Source of the DNA: Lysobacteraceae bacterium
GTDB lineage: Bacteria > Pseudomonadota > Gammaproteobacteria > Xanthomonadales > Xanthomonadaceae
Length of the DNA stretch: 64,000 bases
NCBI GenBank assembly: GCA_031263725.1
Contig: JAISFF010000015.1
Location: 62,001 to 126,000 of the forward strand
Direction: 5' to 3'
In this document: in pieces, positions 28,472 through 37,435 of the stretch
Layout of the letters: each line of letters begins with the position of its first letter
Position numbering within the stretch: position 1 is the stretch's first letter
Made by a program: the position numbers and the translations under genes
Notes under the pieces: generated by a model
Databases searched by the model: none
What the model was told of the DNA's origin: nothing
Seen by the model: the letters and a program-made list of their open reading frames with translations, nothing else

Positions 28472-29569
28472 TCACTCCTGGACGGAACCCCCCGCCGGAT
28501 CAGCCGGATCCGGCGCTGCGGCGCCGGCCTTGCGGCACGGTTGCTTCGGCCGGTCCGAGCGCACGCCCATCACCGTCTTCATGAAGGCCCGCTCGTGCGA
28601 GGGCTCGTCGAGATTGCCCTGCACCACGAACACGTTTTCCGCGTACTTGGCATGATTGCCGCGACCGCTGAGCATGACGTGGTCGATCCGCGAAAAACCG
28701 TTCTGCTTGGCCAGCATGGTCAGGTTTATCGCCAGCCGTTCGCTGTATTCGTCGGGAATGCGGTTGTGCTCCAGATCCAGCTGGTGCACGCCGGCCAGGG
28801 CCTGCTGATACATCGCATAGTCCGGATGCCCCGGCGGCGGCGCGTCGTAATGCGCCAGCCGCGACAGATCGGTCTGCGTCGCGGGGGTCCCGGCATCCTG
28901 GAATCCGCCACGGGTATAGGTGTAGTCGCGCCGATACAGGTCATGCCGCTTCAGCGATCGCTCGTCCTCGTCGGCCGCCGCCTGATTGCCGTAAGGCAGT
29001 TCCAGCACCTGTTCGGCAAGGGTGGCCACGGCGGCATCGGTATCGCCGTCGGATCGCCATTGCGAGAATACCGGCTCCAGCGCCAGACCGGTCAACTGCT
29101 CCAGCGCGTCCCAATCGGGGATGAAGCCAGGCAGCGTCATGCTCAATTCGACGAAGGCCGGGAATGCGCTCTCGATCGCCATCGCTTCCAGGCGCGCGCG
29201 GTAATGCAGGTACTGATCCACGTTGCCCTTCTCCGGGAACAGATAACTGCCCGGGTTGAACCGTACCCGTCCCAATTCGCAGATCATCGCCGAGCCCAGA
29301 CGACGGGTGGCATAGGTCTGGACGCCGGCGGCGAAACCGGCGAGTTCGGCGCTGATGTGCAATCTGGGCGGCACGTGTCCGTAATACGCCGCCAATGGTT
29401 CGTCTGCGTCGATCACCAGCAGGCCATCGCGCTCCAGCAACGCCGAGACGCTGGCGCCGGCCCGCGGAGAAGCCAGCAGGAACGACCGCAAGCCTTCAGG
29501 CAAGTTCAGAAACGCTGGCTGTTGCGGCAGTGCCTGATGATCGGCATCCCTCTGTCTTTCATCACCCAT
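28472..29569 (-). CDS. XVIPCD-containing protein, probable type IV secretion effector
   Basis: 365 residues with no signal peptide. The C-terminal part (about 240-340) matches the Xanthomonas VirD4-interacting protein conserved domain: HPDYAMYQQALAGVHQLD, then KQNGFSRIDHVMLS, then VFVVQGNLDEPSHERAFM. In xanthomonads this domain takes antibacterial toxins to the type IV secretion system for delivery into rival cells. Residues 1-235 would be the toxin; I cannot assign an activity to them (blocks include RLGSAMICELGRVRFNPGSY). Effector genes usually have an immunity gene next to them; none is obvious here. The neighbour is divergent mltB. Confidence 0.82.
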   Translation of the reverse strand: MGDERQRDADHQALPQQPAFLNLPEGLRSFLLASPRAGASVSALLERDGLLVIDADEPLAAYYGHVPPRLHISAELAGFAAGVQTYATRRLGSAMICELGRVRFNPGSYLFPEKGNVDQYLHYRARLEAMAIESAFPAFVELSMTLPGFIPDWDALEQLTGLALEPVFSQWRSDGDTDAAVATLAEQVLELPYGNQAAADEDERSLKRHDLYRRDYTYTRGGFQDAGTPATQTDLSRLAHYDAPPPGHPDYAMYQQALAGVHQLDLEHNRIPDEYSERLAINLTMLAKQNGFSRIDHVMLSGRGNHAKYAENVFVVQGNLDEPSHERAFMKTVMGVRSDRPKQPCRKAGAAAPDPADPAGGSVQE

Positions 29570-29857
29570 TGACGTACCTTGGATTGGGAATTCATATCGA
29601 CCCGTGGAATCGTACCAGTGATTCGGCCGCGCCTGAGGAAATCGCCCGACGCACTGCGGTTAACCGCCTTCATTCTCCCCGTTCCGGCAAGGTCGCGCTC
29701 CGGCCGCGTTACCTGAATACGACCGCCCGCCCGCGCCCCGCGATCCCATCTCCAGGCATGGCCGCGCGCCGCTTCCGAAGCCTACCCGAATCCTTGCTGA
29801 AGATCAGAAAATACAAGCCAGTTCCAGCACTTGTAGCGACATGCTAATCTGCATTCG

Positions 29858-30937
29858 ATGATAAAGAACGCACTGATAAGCCTGTTTTCCTTCGGCCTGG
29901 TGGTCTGTGCCAACGCGCGAACGCCGATGCCCCCTGCCGCGTCCGTCGCGGAAACGGCGCCGGCGCCCATCATCGACCTTTCGCCCGCGCCCTTCGAGCG
30001 CGCGGAATTCGTCCGCGACACCGCCGCCCGCTTCAATCTCGATCCGGCCATGATCGAGGCCACGCTCAACCGTGCGCAGTTCCGCGACAGCATCGTTTCG
30101 GCGATGTCGCGACCGGCCGAGCAGGTCAAGCCCTGGTACGAATACCGGCCGATCTTCATCACGCAGGCGCGCATCGATGGCGGCAGGTTGTTCCTGTCCA
30201 GGCACCGCGCCAAACTGGAGCGCGTGCAGCGCGAGACCGGCGTGCCGGCCGAAGTGATCGTTTCCATCATCGGCGTGGAAACCAGCTACGGAGCGAATAC
30301 CGGACGCTATCCGGTACTCGATGCGCTGTACACGCTCGCTTTCCGCTACCCTCGCAGCGGCGATCCGGCCAAGCTGGAGCGTGAAATCCGCCGCGAACGC
30401 TTCTTCCGCGATGAACTGGCGCAGTTGTTCGCGCTGGCCAACGAGGAAAAACTCGACATCCATCAATTGACCGGCAGCTATGCCGGCGCGATGGGCATGG
30501 GCCAGTTCATGCCTTCCAGCTACCGCCAGTTCGCGGTGGACGGCGACGGCGACGGCCGCCGCGATCTGTTCGGCAATCTCGACGATGTGTTCGCGTCGAT
30601 CGCGAACTATTTCCTGAAGAAAGGCGGCTGGGCGCCCGGCCAACCGGTGGTGGCGCGCGCCGATCTGATGCCGGGCTACCAGGAGTTCAATCCCGATGAC
30701 TGGCAGCCCACTTACACGATGATGGATCTGGCGGTGCGCGGCTATTACCTGATCGAAACGGCGCCGGCCAGCATCACGGCGACTCCGATATCGCTGGAAG
30801 GCCGCAATGGCAAGCAGTACTGGTTCGGTTTCCAGAACTACTACGCCATCACCCGCTACAACAATTCCAAGATGTATGCGATGGCGGTGCACCAGTTGTC
30901 CCAGGCCATTGCCGGCCAGGCGATTCCACCCGCATGA
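29858..30937 (+). CDS. mltB: Membrane-bound lytic murein transglycosylase B
   Basis: 359 residues, exported (signal helix ALISLFSFGLVVCANA; the Cys may be a lipidation site, although the lipobox is poor). It cleaves the glycan strand of peptidoglycan with 1,6-anhydro-ring formation. The catalytic glutamate is in IGVETSYGANTGRYPVLDAL; GAMGMGQFMPSSYRQFAVDG and YNNSKMYAMAVHQL are further SLT-domain blocks. The stop overlaps the rlpA start (ATGA). Confidence 0.95.
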   Translation: MIKNALISLFSFGLVVCANARTPMPPAASVAETAPAPIIDLSPAPFERAEFVRDTAARFNLDPAMIEATLNRAQFRDSIVSAMSRPAEQVKPWYEYRPIFITQARIDGGRLFLSRHRAKLERVQRETGVPAEVIVSIIGVETSYGANTGRYPVLDALYTLAFRYPRSGDPAKLEREIRRERFFRDELAQLFALANEEKLDIHQLTGSYAGAMGMGQFMPSSYRQFAVDGDGDGRRDLFGNLDDVFASIANYFLKKGGWAPGQPVVARADLMPGYQEFNPDDWQPTYTMMDLAVRGYYLIETAPASITATPISLEGRNGKQYWFGFQNYYAITRYNNSKMYAMAVHQLSQAIAGQAIPPA

Positions 30938-32538
30938 AACGCCTGGCGCTGACGCTGGTGGTACTTGCGTTGGCCGCCTGCGGCGGCGCGCCCACGAAAA
31001 AACCGCCCCTCTCCTCCATGCCCGTGCGCGGCAACCCGCCTGCGGCCGCGGGACATGCGCCAACCCAGGCGCTGCCGGCGGGATGCAATGGTTCGCCCTA
31101 TGCCCGGGCACAGGAAGATCCTCGCAAACGCGGCAACTACACCGCCGGCGGGCTGTATGCGCCCGGGGTGCGCGATAGCACGCCGGACGCGATCGACGTC
31201 AGCTGCATTCCCGAACCGCTGATCACCGACGAGACACCCTCCGCGATCGGCAACCGCTCGCCCTATACGGTGTTGGGCAAACGCTATACGGTGCTGGACC
31301 GTCCCGACGGCTATGTCGAGCGTGGCATCGCATCCTATTACGGCAGCAAATTTCATGGCCGTATGACCTCCAACCAGGAGGTGTACGACATGTACGCCTT
31401 CAGCGCTGCGCACAGGCGTCTGCCGCTGCCGAGCTTCGCCCGCGTGACCAATCTCGACAACGGCGAATCCATCGTGGTGCGCGTCAATGACCGCGGCCCC
31501 TTTCACGATGGGCGAATCATCGACCTGAGCTATGCGGCAGCCGCGAGGCTGGGCATCTATCCCAACGGCACCGGACGGGTCGAAGTGCGCGCCTTGACGC
31601 TGCGCGACAACGACCCCGCGGTCGTCGCTTCGAGGCAGCAGCAGCGTGACGCGCGCGGCAGACAGACCGCGCCGGCAACCACGCCCGACAGCCAACCCGA
31701 TCCGATCGCGGAGATCGCGGCGGCGGCCAACCGGCGCGCCGCCACTCCCGCGCCCGCGCCGGCATCAACCACTGCCACCGCGGCCGCCACATCTGCGCCC
31801 GTCGCGGTCCGAGCGGACCCGATCGCCGCCATCGCCGCGTCGTCCCGCTACAGTACGACGCCTTCCACCGCAACGGCGCTGCAAGCGACCGCACCGGCGG
31901 CCACGGTGGCTCCGGTCAGGCCCGACCCGATCGCAAGCATCGCGGCACCCGCCAATACCCGCGACGCGAATGCTCCGATGACCGTTCGCGTGACCACCGC
32001 AACACCGGCCGCTGCCGGCCGCGGCGCCTTGTCCGGCACTACCCGGTTGGCGACCACGCAACAACCGATCACCTCGGCACGCACACCGCAACTGACGCGC
32101 TACGTCGCCAGCACGGCAATGGATCAGTGGGTGGGAACGCTGCCAGTCGAAGCATCCACTCCGTCCGCCGCCGCCACGACACCCGCGCCGGAAACGCGCG
32201 TCATCACCCAAAGCACCGGTTTCAGCGGCCGCTTCGGCGACGATGCCGGGAGCGCGCCCGCCGCGGCAGGCGCGCCCCCACCCGCCACGACCGGAGCCGC
32301 CGGAAGCGGCCAGTCCAAGTGGCTGCAGATCGGCAGCTTCGCCAGCCTGGAAAACGCCCGCCGGGCGATGGCACAGCTAAGTTCAGCCGGCATCGTCGGC
32401 GCCACGCTCAGCGATGTCGAGAGCGCCGGCCGCACCATGTGGCGGTTGCGCGTGCAGTCCGAAGAAAGCGATGTAACGGAACTTGTGCGCCGTCTGGCGA
32501 GTCTGGGATTCAACCAAGCGCAGGTGGTACGCGAATAA
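30934..32538 (+). CDS. rlpA: Septal-ring lytic transglycosylase RlpA
   Basis: 534 residues. Lipoprotein signal (TLVVLALAACGG), then the double-psi beta-barrel (about 125-215, GIASYYGSKFHGRMTSNQEVYD ... VRVNDRGPF, with catalytic D in NDRGPFHDGR), a long Ala/Thr/Pro-rich low-complexity linker with repeats of RADPIA(A/S)IAA, and a C-terminal SPOR domain (about 455-534, WLQIGSFASLENARRAMAQL) that targets septal denuded glycan. It is coupled to mltB. Acts in daughter-cell separation. Confidence 0.93.
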   Translation: MKRLALTLVVLALAACGGAPTKKPPLSSMPVRGNPPAAAGHAPTQALPAGCNGSPYARAQEDPRKRGNYTAGGLYAPGVRDSTPDAIDVSCIPEPLITDETPSAIGNRSPYTVLGKRYTVLDRPDGYVERGIASYYGSKFHGRMTSNQEVYDMYAFSAAHRRLPLPSFARVTNLDNGESIVVRVNDRGPFHDGRIIDLSYAAAARLGIYPNGTGRVEVRALTLRDNDPAVVASRQQQRDARGRQTAPATTPDSQPDPIAEIAAAANRRAATPAPAPASTTATAAATSAPVAVRADPIAAIAASSRYSTTPSTATALQATAPAATVAPVRPDPIASIAAPANTRDANAPMTVRVTTATPAAAGRGALSGTTRLATTQQPITSARTPQLTRYVASTAMDQWVGTLPVEASTPSAAATTPAPETRVITQSTGFSGRFGDDAGSAPAAAGAPPPATTGAAGSGQSKWLQIGSFASLENARRAMAQLSSAGIVGATLSDVESAGRTMWRLRVQSEESDVTELVRRLASLGFNQAQVVRE

Positions 32539-32619
32539 TCGCGTACATGAGCGCATACTTTTATTTTTCACTCGCTAAAAACCGTTTTCCCGGCCCACCG
32601 CTGCAGGAGCCTTTTGCAG

Positions 32620-33813
32620 ATGAAATTCCGTTTCGCCGTTGCCGCTGTCGTCTCGCTTTCCCTGGGCCTGGCCTTTGCCCAGACGCCGCCGGCCGCGCCG
32701 GCCGCCGCCGAACCCGCCGTAGCGATACCGGCCGCGCCGGAACCATCCCAGGCCAGCGCCTGGATCGTGATGGACTACGCCACCGGACAGGTGCTGGCCG
32801 GTGAAAACATCCACCAGCCTCTGGAACCGGCCAGTATCACCAAGGTGCTGACGGCCTATGTCATCGCCGCCGAAATGGCCAACGGCAAGGTCAAGGCGGA
32901 CGATCAGGTGATGATGAGCGAGCGCGCCTGGCGCGAAGGCGGTGCGCGCACCGATGGCAGCTTCAGCGGTTTCCCGGTCAACAAGACCGCTTCCCTGCAC
33001 GATATGGAAGTCGGCATGGCCGTGCAGTCCGGCAACGATGCCGCGATCGCGCTGGCCGAGCACGCCGCGGGCAGCCAGGAAGCCTTCGCCGAACTGATGA
33101 ACCGCTACGCCGCCAACATCGGCATGAAGGACAGCCATTTCGTCAACGCGCACGGGCTGTCGTCACCGGAACATTATTCCAGCGCCTACGATCTGGCGCT
33201 GCTGGGCCGGGCCTTCATCCATGACTATCCGGAAACCTACAGCTACAACAAGATCAAGGAATTCACGGTCAACGGCATCACTCAGTCCAACCGCAACCGG
33301 CTGTTGTGGCGCGATCCGAGCGTGGACGGCATCAAGACCGGCCACCACTCCGGCGCTGGCTATTGCCTGATGAGCTCCGCGCAACGCGACGACCAGCGCC
33401 TGATCGCCGTGGTGATGGGCGCCGGCTCGGAACGCCAGCGCGCCGACGACAGCATGGCGCTGTTGAACTGGGGCTTCCGCTTCTACGAAACCCACCGTCT
33501 CTACGAGTCCGGCCAGACGGTCGCGCAACAACACATCTGGAAGGGCAAGGCCGACCGGGTGCAACTCGGCGTGGCGCAGCCGCTGCTGGTGACCGTACCG
33601 CGCGGCCGCTATCCGGAACTCAAGCCTTCCATGGAAGTGCCGAAGACGCTGGTGGCTCCGATCTCGCAGGGCCAGACAATCGGCAAGATCAAGGTTTCGC
33701 TGGATAACCAGGTCATCACCGAGGCGCCGCTGGTCGCGGTCGCCGCAGTAGAGGAAGGCAACTTCTTCAAGCGCCTCTGGGATGCCTTCTGGATGTGGTG
33801 GGAATCCGACTGA
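32620..33813 (+). CDS. dacC: D-alanyl-D-alanine carboxypeptidase (PBP5/6 family)
   Basis: 397 residues, exported (signal peptide to about residue 20), held to the inner membrane by a C-terminal amphipathic helix (FFKRLWDAFWMWWES). Active-site motifs: SITK (S72-K75), SGN and KTGHHSGAG. It trims the terminal D-Ala of peptidoglycan stem peptides. The ATG at 32620 has AGGAG ten bases upstream; a TTG two codons earlier is also in frame. dacA would be an equally good name. Confidence 0.94.
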   Translation: MKFRFAVAAVVSLSLGLAFAQTPPAAPAAAEPAVAIPAAPEPSQASAWIVMDYATGQVLAGENIHQPLEPASITKVLTAYVIAAEMANGKVKADDQVMMSERAWREGGARTDGSFSGFPVNKTASLHDMEVGMAVQSGNDAAIALAEHAAGSQEAFAELMNRYAANIGMKDSHFVNAHGLSSPEHYSSAYDLALLGRAFIHDYPETYSYNKIKEFTVNGITQSNRNRLLWRDPSVDGIKTGHHSGAGYCLMSSAQRDDQRLIAVVMGAGSERQRADDSMALLNWGFRFYETHRLYESGQTVAQQHIWKGKADRVQLGVAQPLLVTVPRGRYPELKPSMEVPKTLVAPISQGQTIGKIKVSLDNQVITEAPLVAVAAVEEGNFFKRLWDAFWMWWESD

Positions 33814-34282
33814 CGCCTGCCGGGGGACCGGATCACGGTCCTGCGCATCGATGCACAGGAAAACGGGACGGTCACTCCGTCCCGTTTCATTTTCGTGCCT
33901 GCCGACCGCGAATACCTCCGCCCGGCCCATCGACGATCCGTGACCAACAAGCGACCTGTCCGGGATTCCAGGCTTTCAACGCATTCCGTACCGATCATCC
34001 GGATTCACTCGCGAGTGACCGTCACCTCGCGCATCGATATCCGGGTTTCGATTGCCGGAGTGCATTCGGCAAGGAATTGGCGCGCCCCGGCCGCTTTGGG
34101 TGGTATCAACAATCTGTAAGTTCGGCTACCATTCAGCGGCTGTCTGGATTCGCGCTGACAGGGGGAGACGCAAAATGCGCCATGCGAAGGGTACGGAAAC
34201 GGCAAGGCACTCTTTGTCGAACTGGGGCTGATGCGCTCAATCGTTCTTTTCGAAGTTTGGTCAACCAGATAAAGGGGCTTCC
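33814..34282. other. Intergenic region dacC to CsgG-like gene
   Basis: 469 bases. It has the dacC terminator, then an AT-richer part (about 34050-34280) that should contain the promoter of the next gene. No gene is supported. Confidence 0.55.
33861..33887 (+). terminator. Rho-independent terminator after dacC
   Basis: AAACGGGACGG pairs with CCGTCCCGTTT across a five-base loop, followed by CATTTTCG. Confidence 0.85.
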
Positions 34283-35248
34283 ATGTCTTTTCCCATCAAT
34301 CGCCATTTCGCGGTGGCGGCCTGTGTTTTGAGCGCGGCTCTTGCCGCTTCCATCCAGCCTGCCAGTGCACAGTTGCGTAGCGCCCAGCAGATGCGCGCCG
34401 AGCAGAGCGCGGAGATTCCGGTTTGCGCCCGTCCGCTCGGTACGATTTCCGTGCTTGAGCCGGAAGACGCCACCCACTGGTGGACCGGCCAGCAGCTTCC
34501 CGCTCCCAGCGCCCTGATCAAGGTCTTCGTGTCCAAGTCCCGCTGCTTCACGCTGGTTGATCGTGGCCGTGGCCTGGATGCGGCGCAACGCGAGCGCGAG
34601 CTCGGTGGCCAGGGCGACCTGCGTCGCGGCTCCAACGTCGGCCGTGGCCAGATACGGGCCGCCGATTATGTGATGACGCCCGATCTCATTTCGCGCAACA
34701 GCAATGCCGGCGGCAACGCCGCCGGCGGCCTGATCGGCGGCCTGATCGGTGGACGCGCGGGCGCCGTGGCCAGCGGACTGAACATGCGCCGCAAGACGGC
34801 CGACGTTGTGCTGACCGTGACCGATGTCCGTTCGACCGAGCAGGTGGCCCTGGCCGAAGGCCATGCCAAGAAGACCGACATCGGCTGGGCCGGCAGCGGC
34901 GCGCTGTTCGGTTCCAGCGGCCTGGGCGGCGCTGGCGTCGGCGGCTACAGCAACACCGAAATCGGTCAGGTCATCACCCTGGCCTATCTGGACGCCTACA
35001 AGCAGATCGTCGGTCAGCTGGGCGGATTGCCGGCCGATGCCTCGGCCGCCAATGCGCACCAGGCCGTGACCGTGACCCGTGTCACCACGATGAGCACCCG
35101 CGCCAGCGGTGGCCGCACCGTCCGCGCGCTGGACCCGGGCATGATGCTGTACCCGACCGGCAACAAGGAAGGCGCGATGTGGGAAGTCGAGGACGAGATG
35201 GGCAACAAGGGCTGGGTGTCCTCCACCATGATGGAAATGAGCCGCTAA
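34283..35248 (+). CDS. Exported CsgG/HfaB-like protein with C-terminal SH3-type domain
   Basis: 321 residues with a type I signal peptide (SAALAASIQPASAQ) and no lipobox. The middle (about 45-245) follows the CsgG layout: IPVCARPLGTISVLEPED, a glycine-rich hydrophobic stretch (GGLIGGLIGGRAGAVASG) and NTEIGQVITLAYLDAYKQIV. The final 40 residues (DPGMMLYPTGNKEG ... GWVSSTMM) look like an SH3 domain. CsgG proteins form outer-membrane secretion pores, but the SH3 end is unusual and no curli genes are near, so the role is open. It is followed by its own terminator. Confidence 0.7.
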   Translation: MSFPINRHFAVAACVLSAALAASIQPASAQLRSAQQMRAEQSAEIPVCARPLGTISVLEPEDATHWWTGQQLPAPSALIKVFVSKSRCFTLVDRGRGLDAAQRERELGGQGDLRRGSNVGRGQIRAADYVMTPDLISRNSNAGGNAAGGLIGGLIGGRAGAVASGLNMRRKTADVVLTVTDVRSTEQVALAEGHAKKTDIGWAGSGALFGSSGLGGAGVGGYSNTEIGQVITLAYLDAYKQIVGQLGGLPADASAANAHQAVTVTRVTTMSTRASGGRTVRALDPGMMLYPTGNKEGAMWEVEDEMGNKGWVSSTMMEMSR

Positions 35249-35270
35249 GCCTCGGCCCTCCGGATTACGG

Positions 35271-35297
35271 AAAGGGCTGCCTGCGGGCGGCCCTTTT
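35271..35297 (+). terminator. Rho-independent terminator of the CsgG-like gene
   Basis: AAAGGGCTGCC and GGCGGCCCTTT (one mismatch) around loop TGCG, running into TTTT. Confidence 0.8.
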
Positions 35298-35394
35298 CGC
35301 TTCCGTGCCCCGGTACCGGCCGGCGGACCGGAACATGGCGTTCCGCGCCGGCGCCACACTTGGGTTACACCGGCACGGCCACCATAATGGCCCC

Positions 35395-35673
35395 ATGGAA
35401 ATCAAATCTGACAATCCCGAACACGGCTTCCAGTTTCCCGGCATCTTCGAATTGAGCGCCATGGGTCCGGCAGGCAAGGACCTGGAAACCGAGTTGCCGC
35501 AATTGCTGACCCAGGCCGGCGTGGAAGTGCTGGCGGAATCGATCCAGTGGAGGCACTCGTCGAACAACCGCTATATCTCGGTGCGCATCAGCTTCCGCGC
35601 CGACAGCCGGCAGCAATACGATGCCGCGCACCAGGCGCTGCGTTCGCACCCCGAAGTGAAATGGACGCTGTAA
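35395..35673 (+). CDS. ybeD: YbeD-like protein (DUF493)
   Basis: 92 residues with the ACT-like DUF493 fold: [20 protein letters not shown] and [20 protein letters not shown], ending HPEVKWTL. It typically sits before lipB and is thought to have a regulatory role in lipoate metabolism, though this is not proven. Its last 13 bases overlap the lipB start. Confidence 0.9.
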   Translation: MEIKSDNPEHGFQFPGIFELSAMGPAGKDLETELPQLLTQAGVEVLAESIQWRHSSNNRYISVRISFRADSRQQYDAAHQALRSHPEVKWTL

Positions 35674-36323
35674 CGGTTCCGGCGATCGTCCGCGACCTGG
35701 GGCGCCAGCCCTATGAACCAGTGTGGCATGCGATGCAGCGTTTCACCGACGCCCGCGACCAGGACAGCGCCGACGAACTGTGGGTGGTGGAGCACGATCC
35801 GGTATTCACGCTGGGACAGGCCGGCAAGATGGAGCATGTTCTCGCGCCCGGCGATATTCCGGTGGTGCATGTGGATCGCGGCGGCCAAGTCACTTATCAC
35901 GGCCCCGGCCAGATCGTGATCTATCCGTTGCTGGACCTGCGCCGCCTGAAGATCGGCGTGCGCGATTACGTCCGCCGGATCGAGCAGGCCATCATCGATA
36001 CGCTGGCGGAGTGGAACATCCTGGCCGAACGCCGCGAAGGCGCTCCCGGCGTCTATGTCGCCGATGCCAAGATCGCTTCCTTGGGCATCCGCGTGCGCCG
36101 AGGCTGCACCTTTCACGGACTCGCCTGCAACATGGCGATGGACCTGGAGCCGTTTCGGCGCATCAATCCCTGCGGCTATCAGGGGTTGCGCGTGACCTCG
36201 GTGCTAGACTTGGGCGGCCCATCCAGCCCCGAAACGATGAAGACCCGCCTTGTCGCCCATCTGGCCCGCCAGTTCGGGCTGACGCCGCATTGGGAGGCCG
36301 GGCGGCCCATCCTGGCAGCCTGA
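35661..36323 (+). CDS. lipB: Octanoyl-[ACP]:protein octanoyltransferase
   Basis: 220 residues. It moves octanoyl groups from acyl carrier protein to the lipoyl domains of 2-oxoacid dehydrogenases and the H protein. Motifs: [16 protein letters not shown], the catalytic lysine in [13 protein letters not shown], and the acyl-thioester cysteine in INPCGYQGL. It overlaps ybeD and is followed 40 bases later by lipA, the next enzyme of the pathway. Confidence 0.95.
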   Translation: MDAVTVPAIVRDLGRQPYEPVWHAMQRFTDARDQDSADELWVVEHDPVFTLGQAGKMEHVLAPGDIPVVHVDRGGQVTYHGPGQIVIYPLLDLRRLKIGVRDYVRRIEQAIIDTLAEWNILAERREGAPGVYVADAKIASLGIRVRRGCTFHGLACNMAMDLEPFRRINPCGYQGLRVTSVLDLGGPSSPETMKTRLVAHLARQFGLTPHWEAGRPILAA

Positions 36324-36363
36324 CGTTCGTACTTTCCAACGGTTTTCCTTTTCCCCGACCGCA

Positions 36364-37413
36364 ATGACCCAGCCCACTTCCCGTACCATTCCGCTCCAGG
36401 TCGTATCCGGCGACGCACCTCCATTGCAGGCCGGCGACAAACAGCTGGGCAGCGACAAGATCGCGCGTTCGCCGGCGCAGTTCAGCAATGCGTCCGTATT
36501 GCGCAAGCCTTCCTGGATCCGGGTCCGGATTCCTTCCGACGGATCGGTGGGGCGGCTGAAGGCCAGGCTGCGCGGCAACCGCCTGGTCACCGTCTGCGAA
36601 GAAGCGAGCTGCCCAAACATCCACGAATGCTTCGGCCACGGCACCGCCAGTTTCATGATCCTGGGCGAAATCTGCACGCGCCGCTGCTCGTTCTGCGATG
36701 TCGCGCATGGCCGGCCCAGGCCGCCCGACCCGGAAGAAGCGGCGCATCTGGCCACCACCATTGCCGAAATGGGTTTGCGTTATGTGGTCGTCACCTCGGT
36801 CGACCGCGACGATCTCCGCGACGGCGGCGCGCAGCATTTCGTCGATTGCATCACCGCCATCCGCGCGCAGGCCCCCGATACCCGGATCGAGATCCTGACG
36901 CCCGATTTCCGTGGCAAGGGCCGGATGGAGCGCGCGCTGGAAATCCTCGCCGTCAATCCGCCGGACGTGTTCAACCACAACATCGAAACCGTCGCCGGGC
37001 TGTACCCGAACGTGCGCCCGGGCGCGGACTACCAGTGGTCGCTGACCCTGTTGCAGCGGTTCAAGCAGCAACACCCGCATATTCCGACCAAATCCGGAAT
37101 CATGCTGGGATTGGGCGAGACCCTGGCGCAGGTGCAGGCGACCCTGCGCGACCTGCGCGCGCACCAGGTGGACATGGTGACGATCGGCCAGTATCTGCAG
37201 CCGACGGTGCATCACCACCCGGTCCTGCGCTACTGGACGCCTGACGAGTTCGCCGGACTGGAACGCTACGGTAACGAAATCGGTTTCGCCCACGTCGCTT
37301 CCGGGCCGCTGGTGCGTTCGTCCTATCACGCCGACCGGCAGGCGGCCGAGGCCGGCGTCGATGTGGATTCCAACGGCAATGTGGACTCCACATCGCTTTC
37401 GGCGATTATCTAA
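36364..37413 (+). CDS. lipA: Lipoyl synthase with a transposon-encoded C-terminal tail
   Basis: 349 residues. Radical-SAM enzyme that inserts two sulfurs into protein-bound octanoate. The auxiliary cluster ligands are C78, C83, C89 ([12 protein letters not shown]) and the radical-SAM cluster ligands C104, C108, C111 (CTRRCSFC). Family members end soon after [13 protein letters not shown]. Here that end is followed by [18 protein letters not shown], and codons from 37362 on lie inside the left end of the Tn7-like element. Without the element the gene would end GTC GAA TAC TGA (AGVEY), 334 residues. The catalytic part is intact, so it is probably active. Confidence 0.95.
   Translation: MTQPTSRTIPLQVVSGDAPPLQAGDKQLGSDKIARSPAQFSNASVLRKPSWIRVRIPSDGSVGRLKARLRGNRLVTVCEEASCPNIHECFGHGTASFMILGEICTRRCSFCDVAHGRPRPPDPEEAAHLATTIAEMGLRYVVVTSVDRDDLRDGGAQHFVDCITAIRAQAPDTRIEILTPDFRGKGRMERALEILAVNPPDVFNHNIETVAGLYPNVRPGADYQWSLTLLQRFKQQHPHIPTKSGIMLGLGETLAQVQATLRDLRAHQVDMVTIGQYLQPTVHHHPVLRYWTPDEFAGLERYGNEIGFAHVASGPLVRSSYHADRQAAEAGVDVDSNGNVDSTSLSAII
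37357..37361 (+). repeat. Target site duplication, left copy
   Basis: GTCGA directly before the left terminal repeat; the same five bases follow the right terminal repeat at 49345-49349. Five bases is the size made by Tn7-type transposases. Confidence 0.88.
37362..37373 (+). repeat. Left terminal inverted repeat
   Basis: TGTGGATTCCAA. It matches the complement of the right end at 11 of 12 positions. A related TGTGGACTCC lies 19 bases further in, and TGTACTA at 37422-37428 is also found near the right end; these may be TnsB binding sites. Confidence 0.9.
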
Positions 37414-37435
37414 CGCTATTGTGTACTAGCCCACG

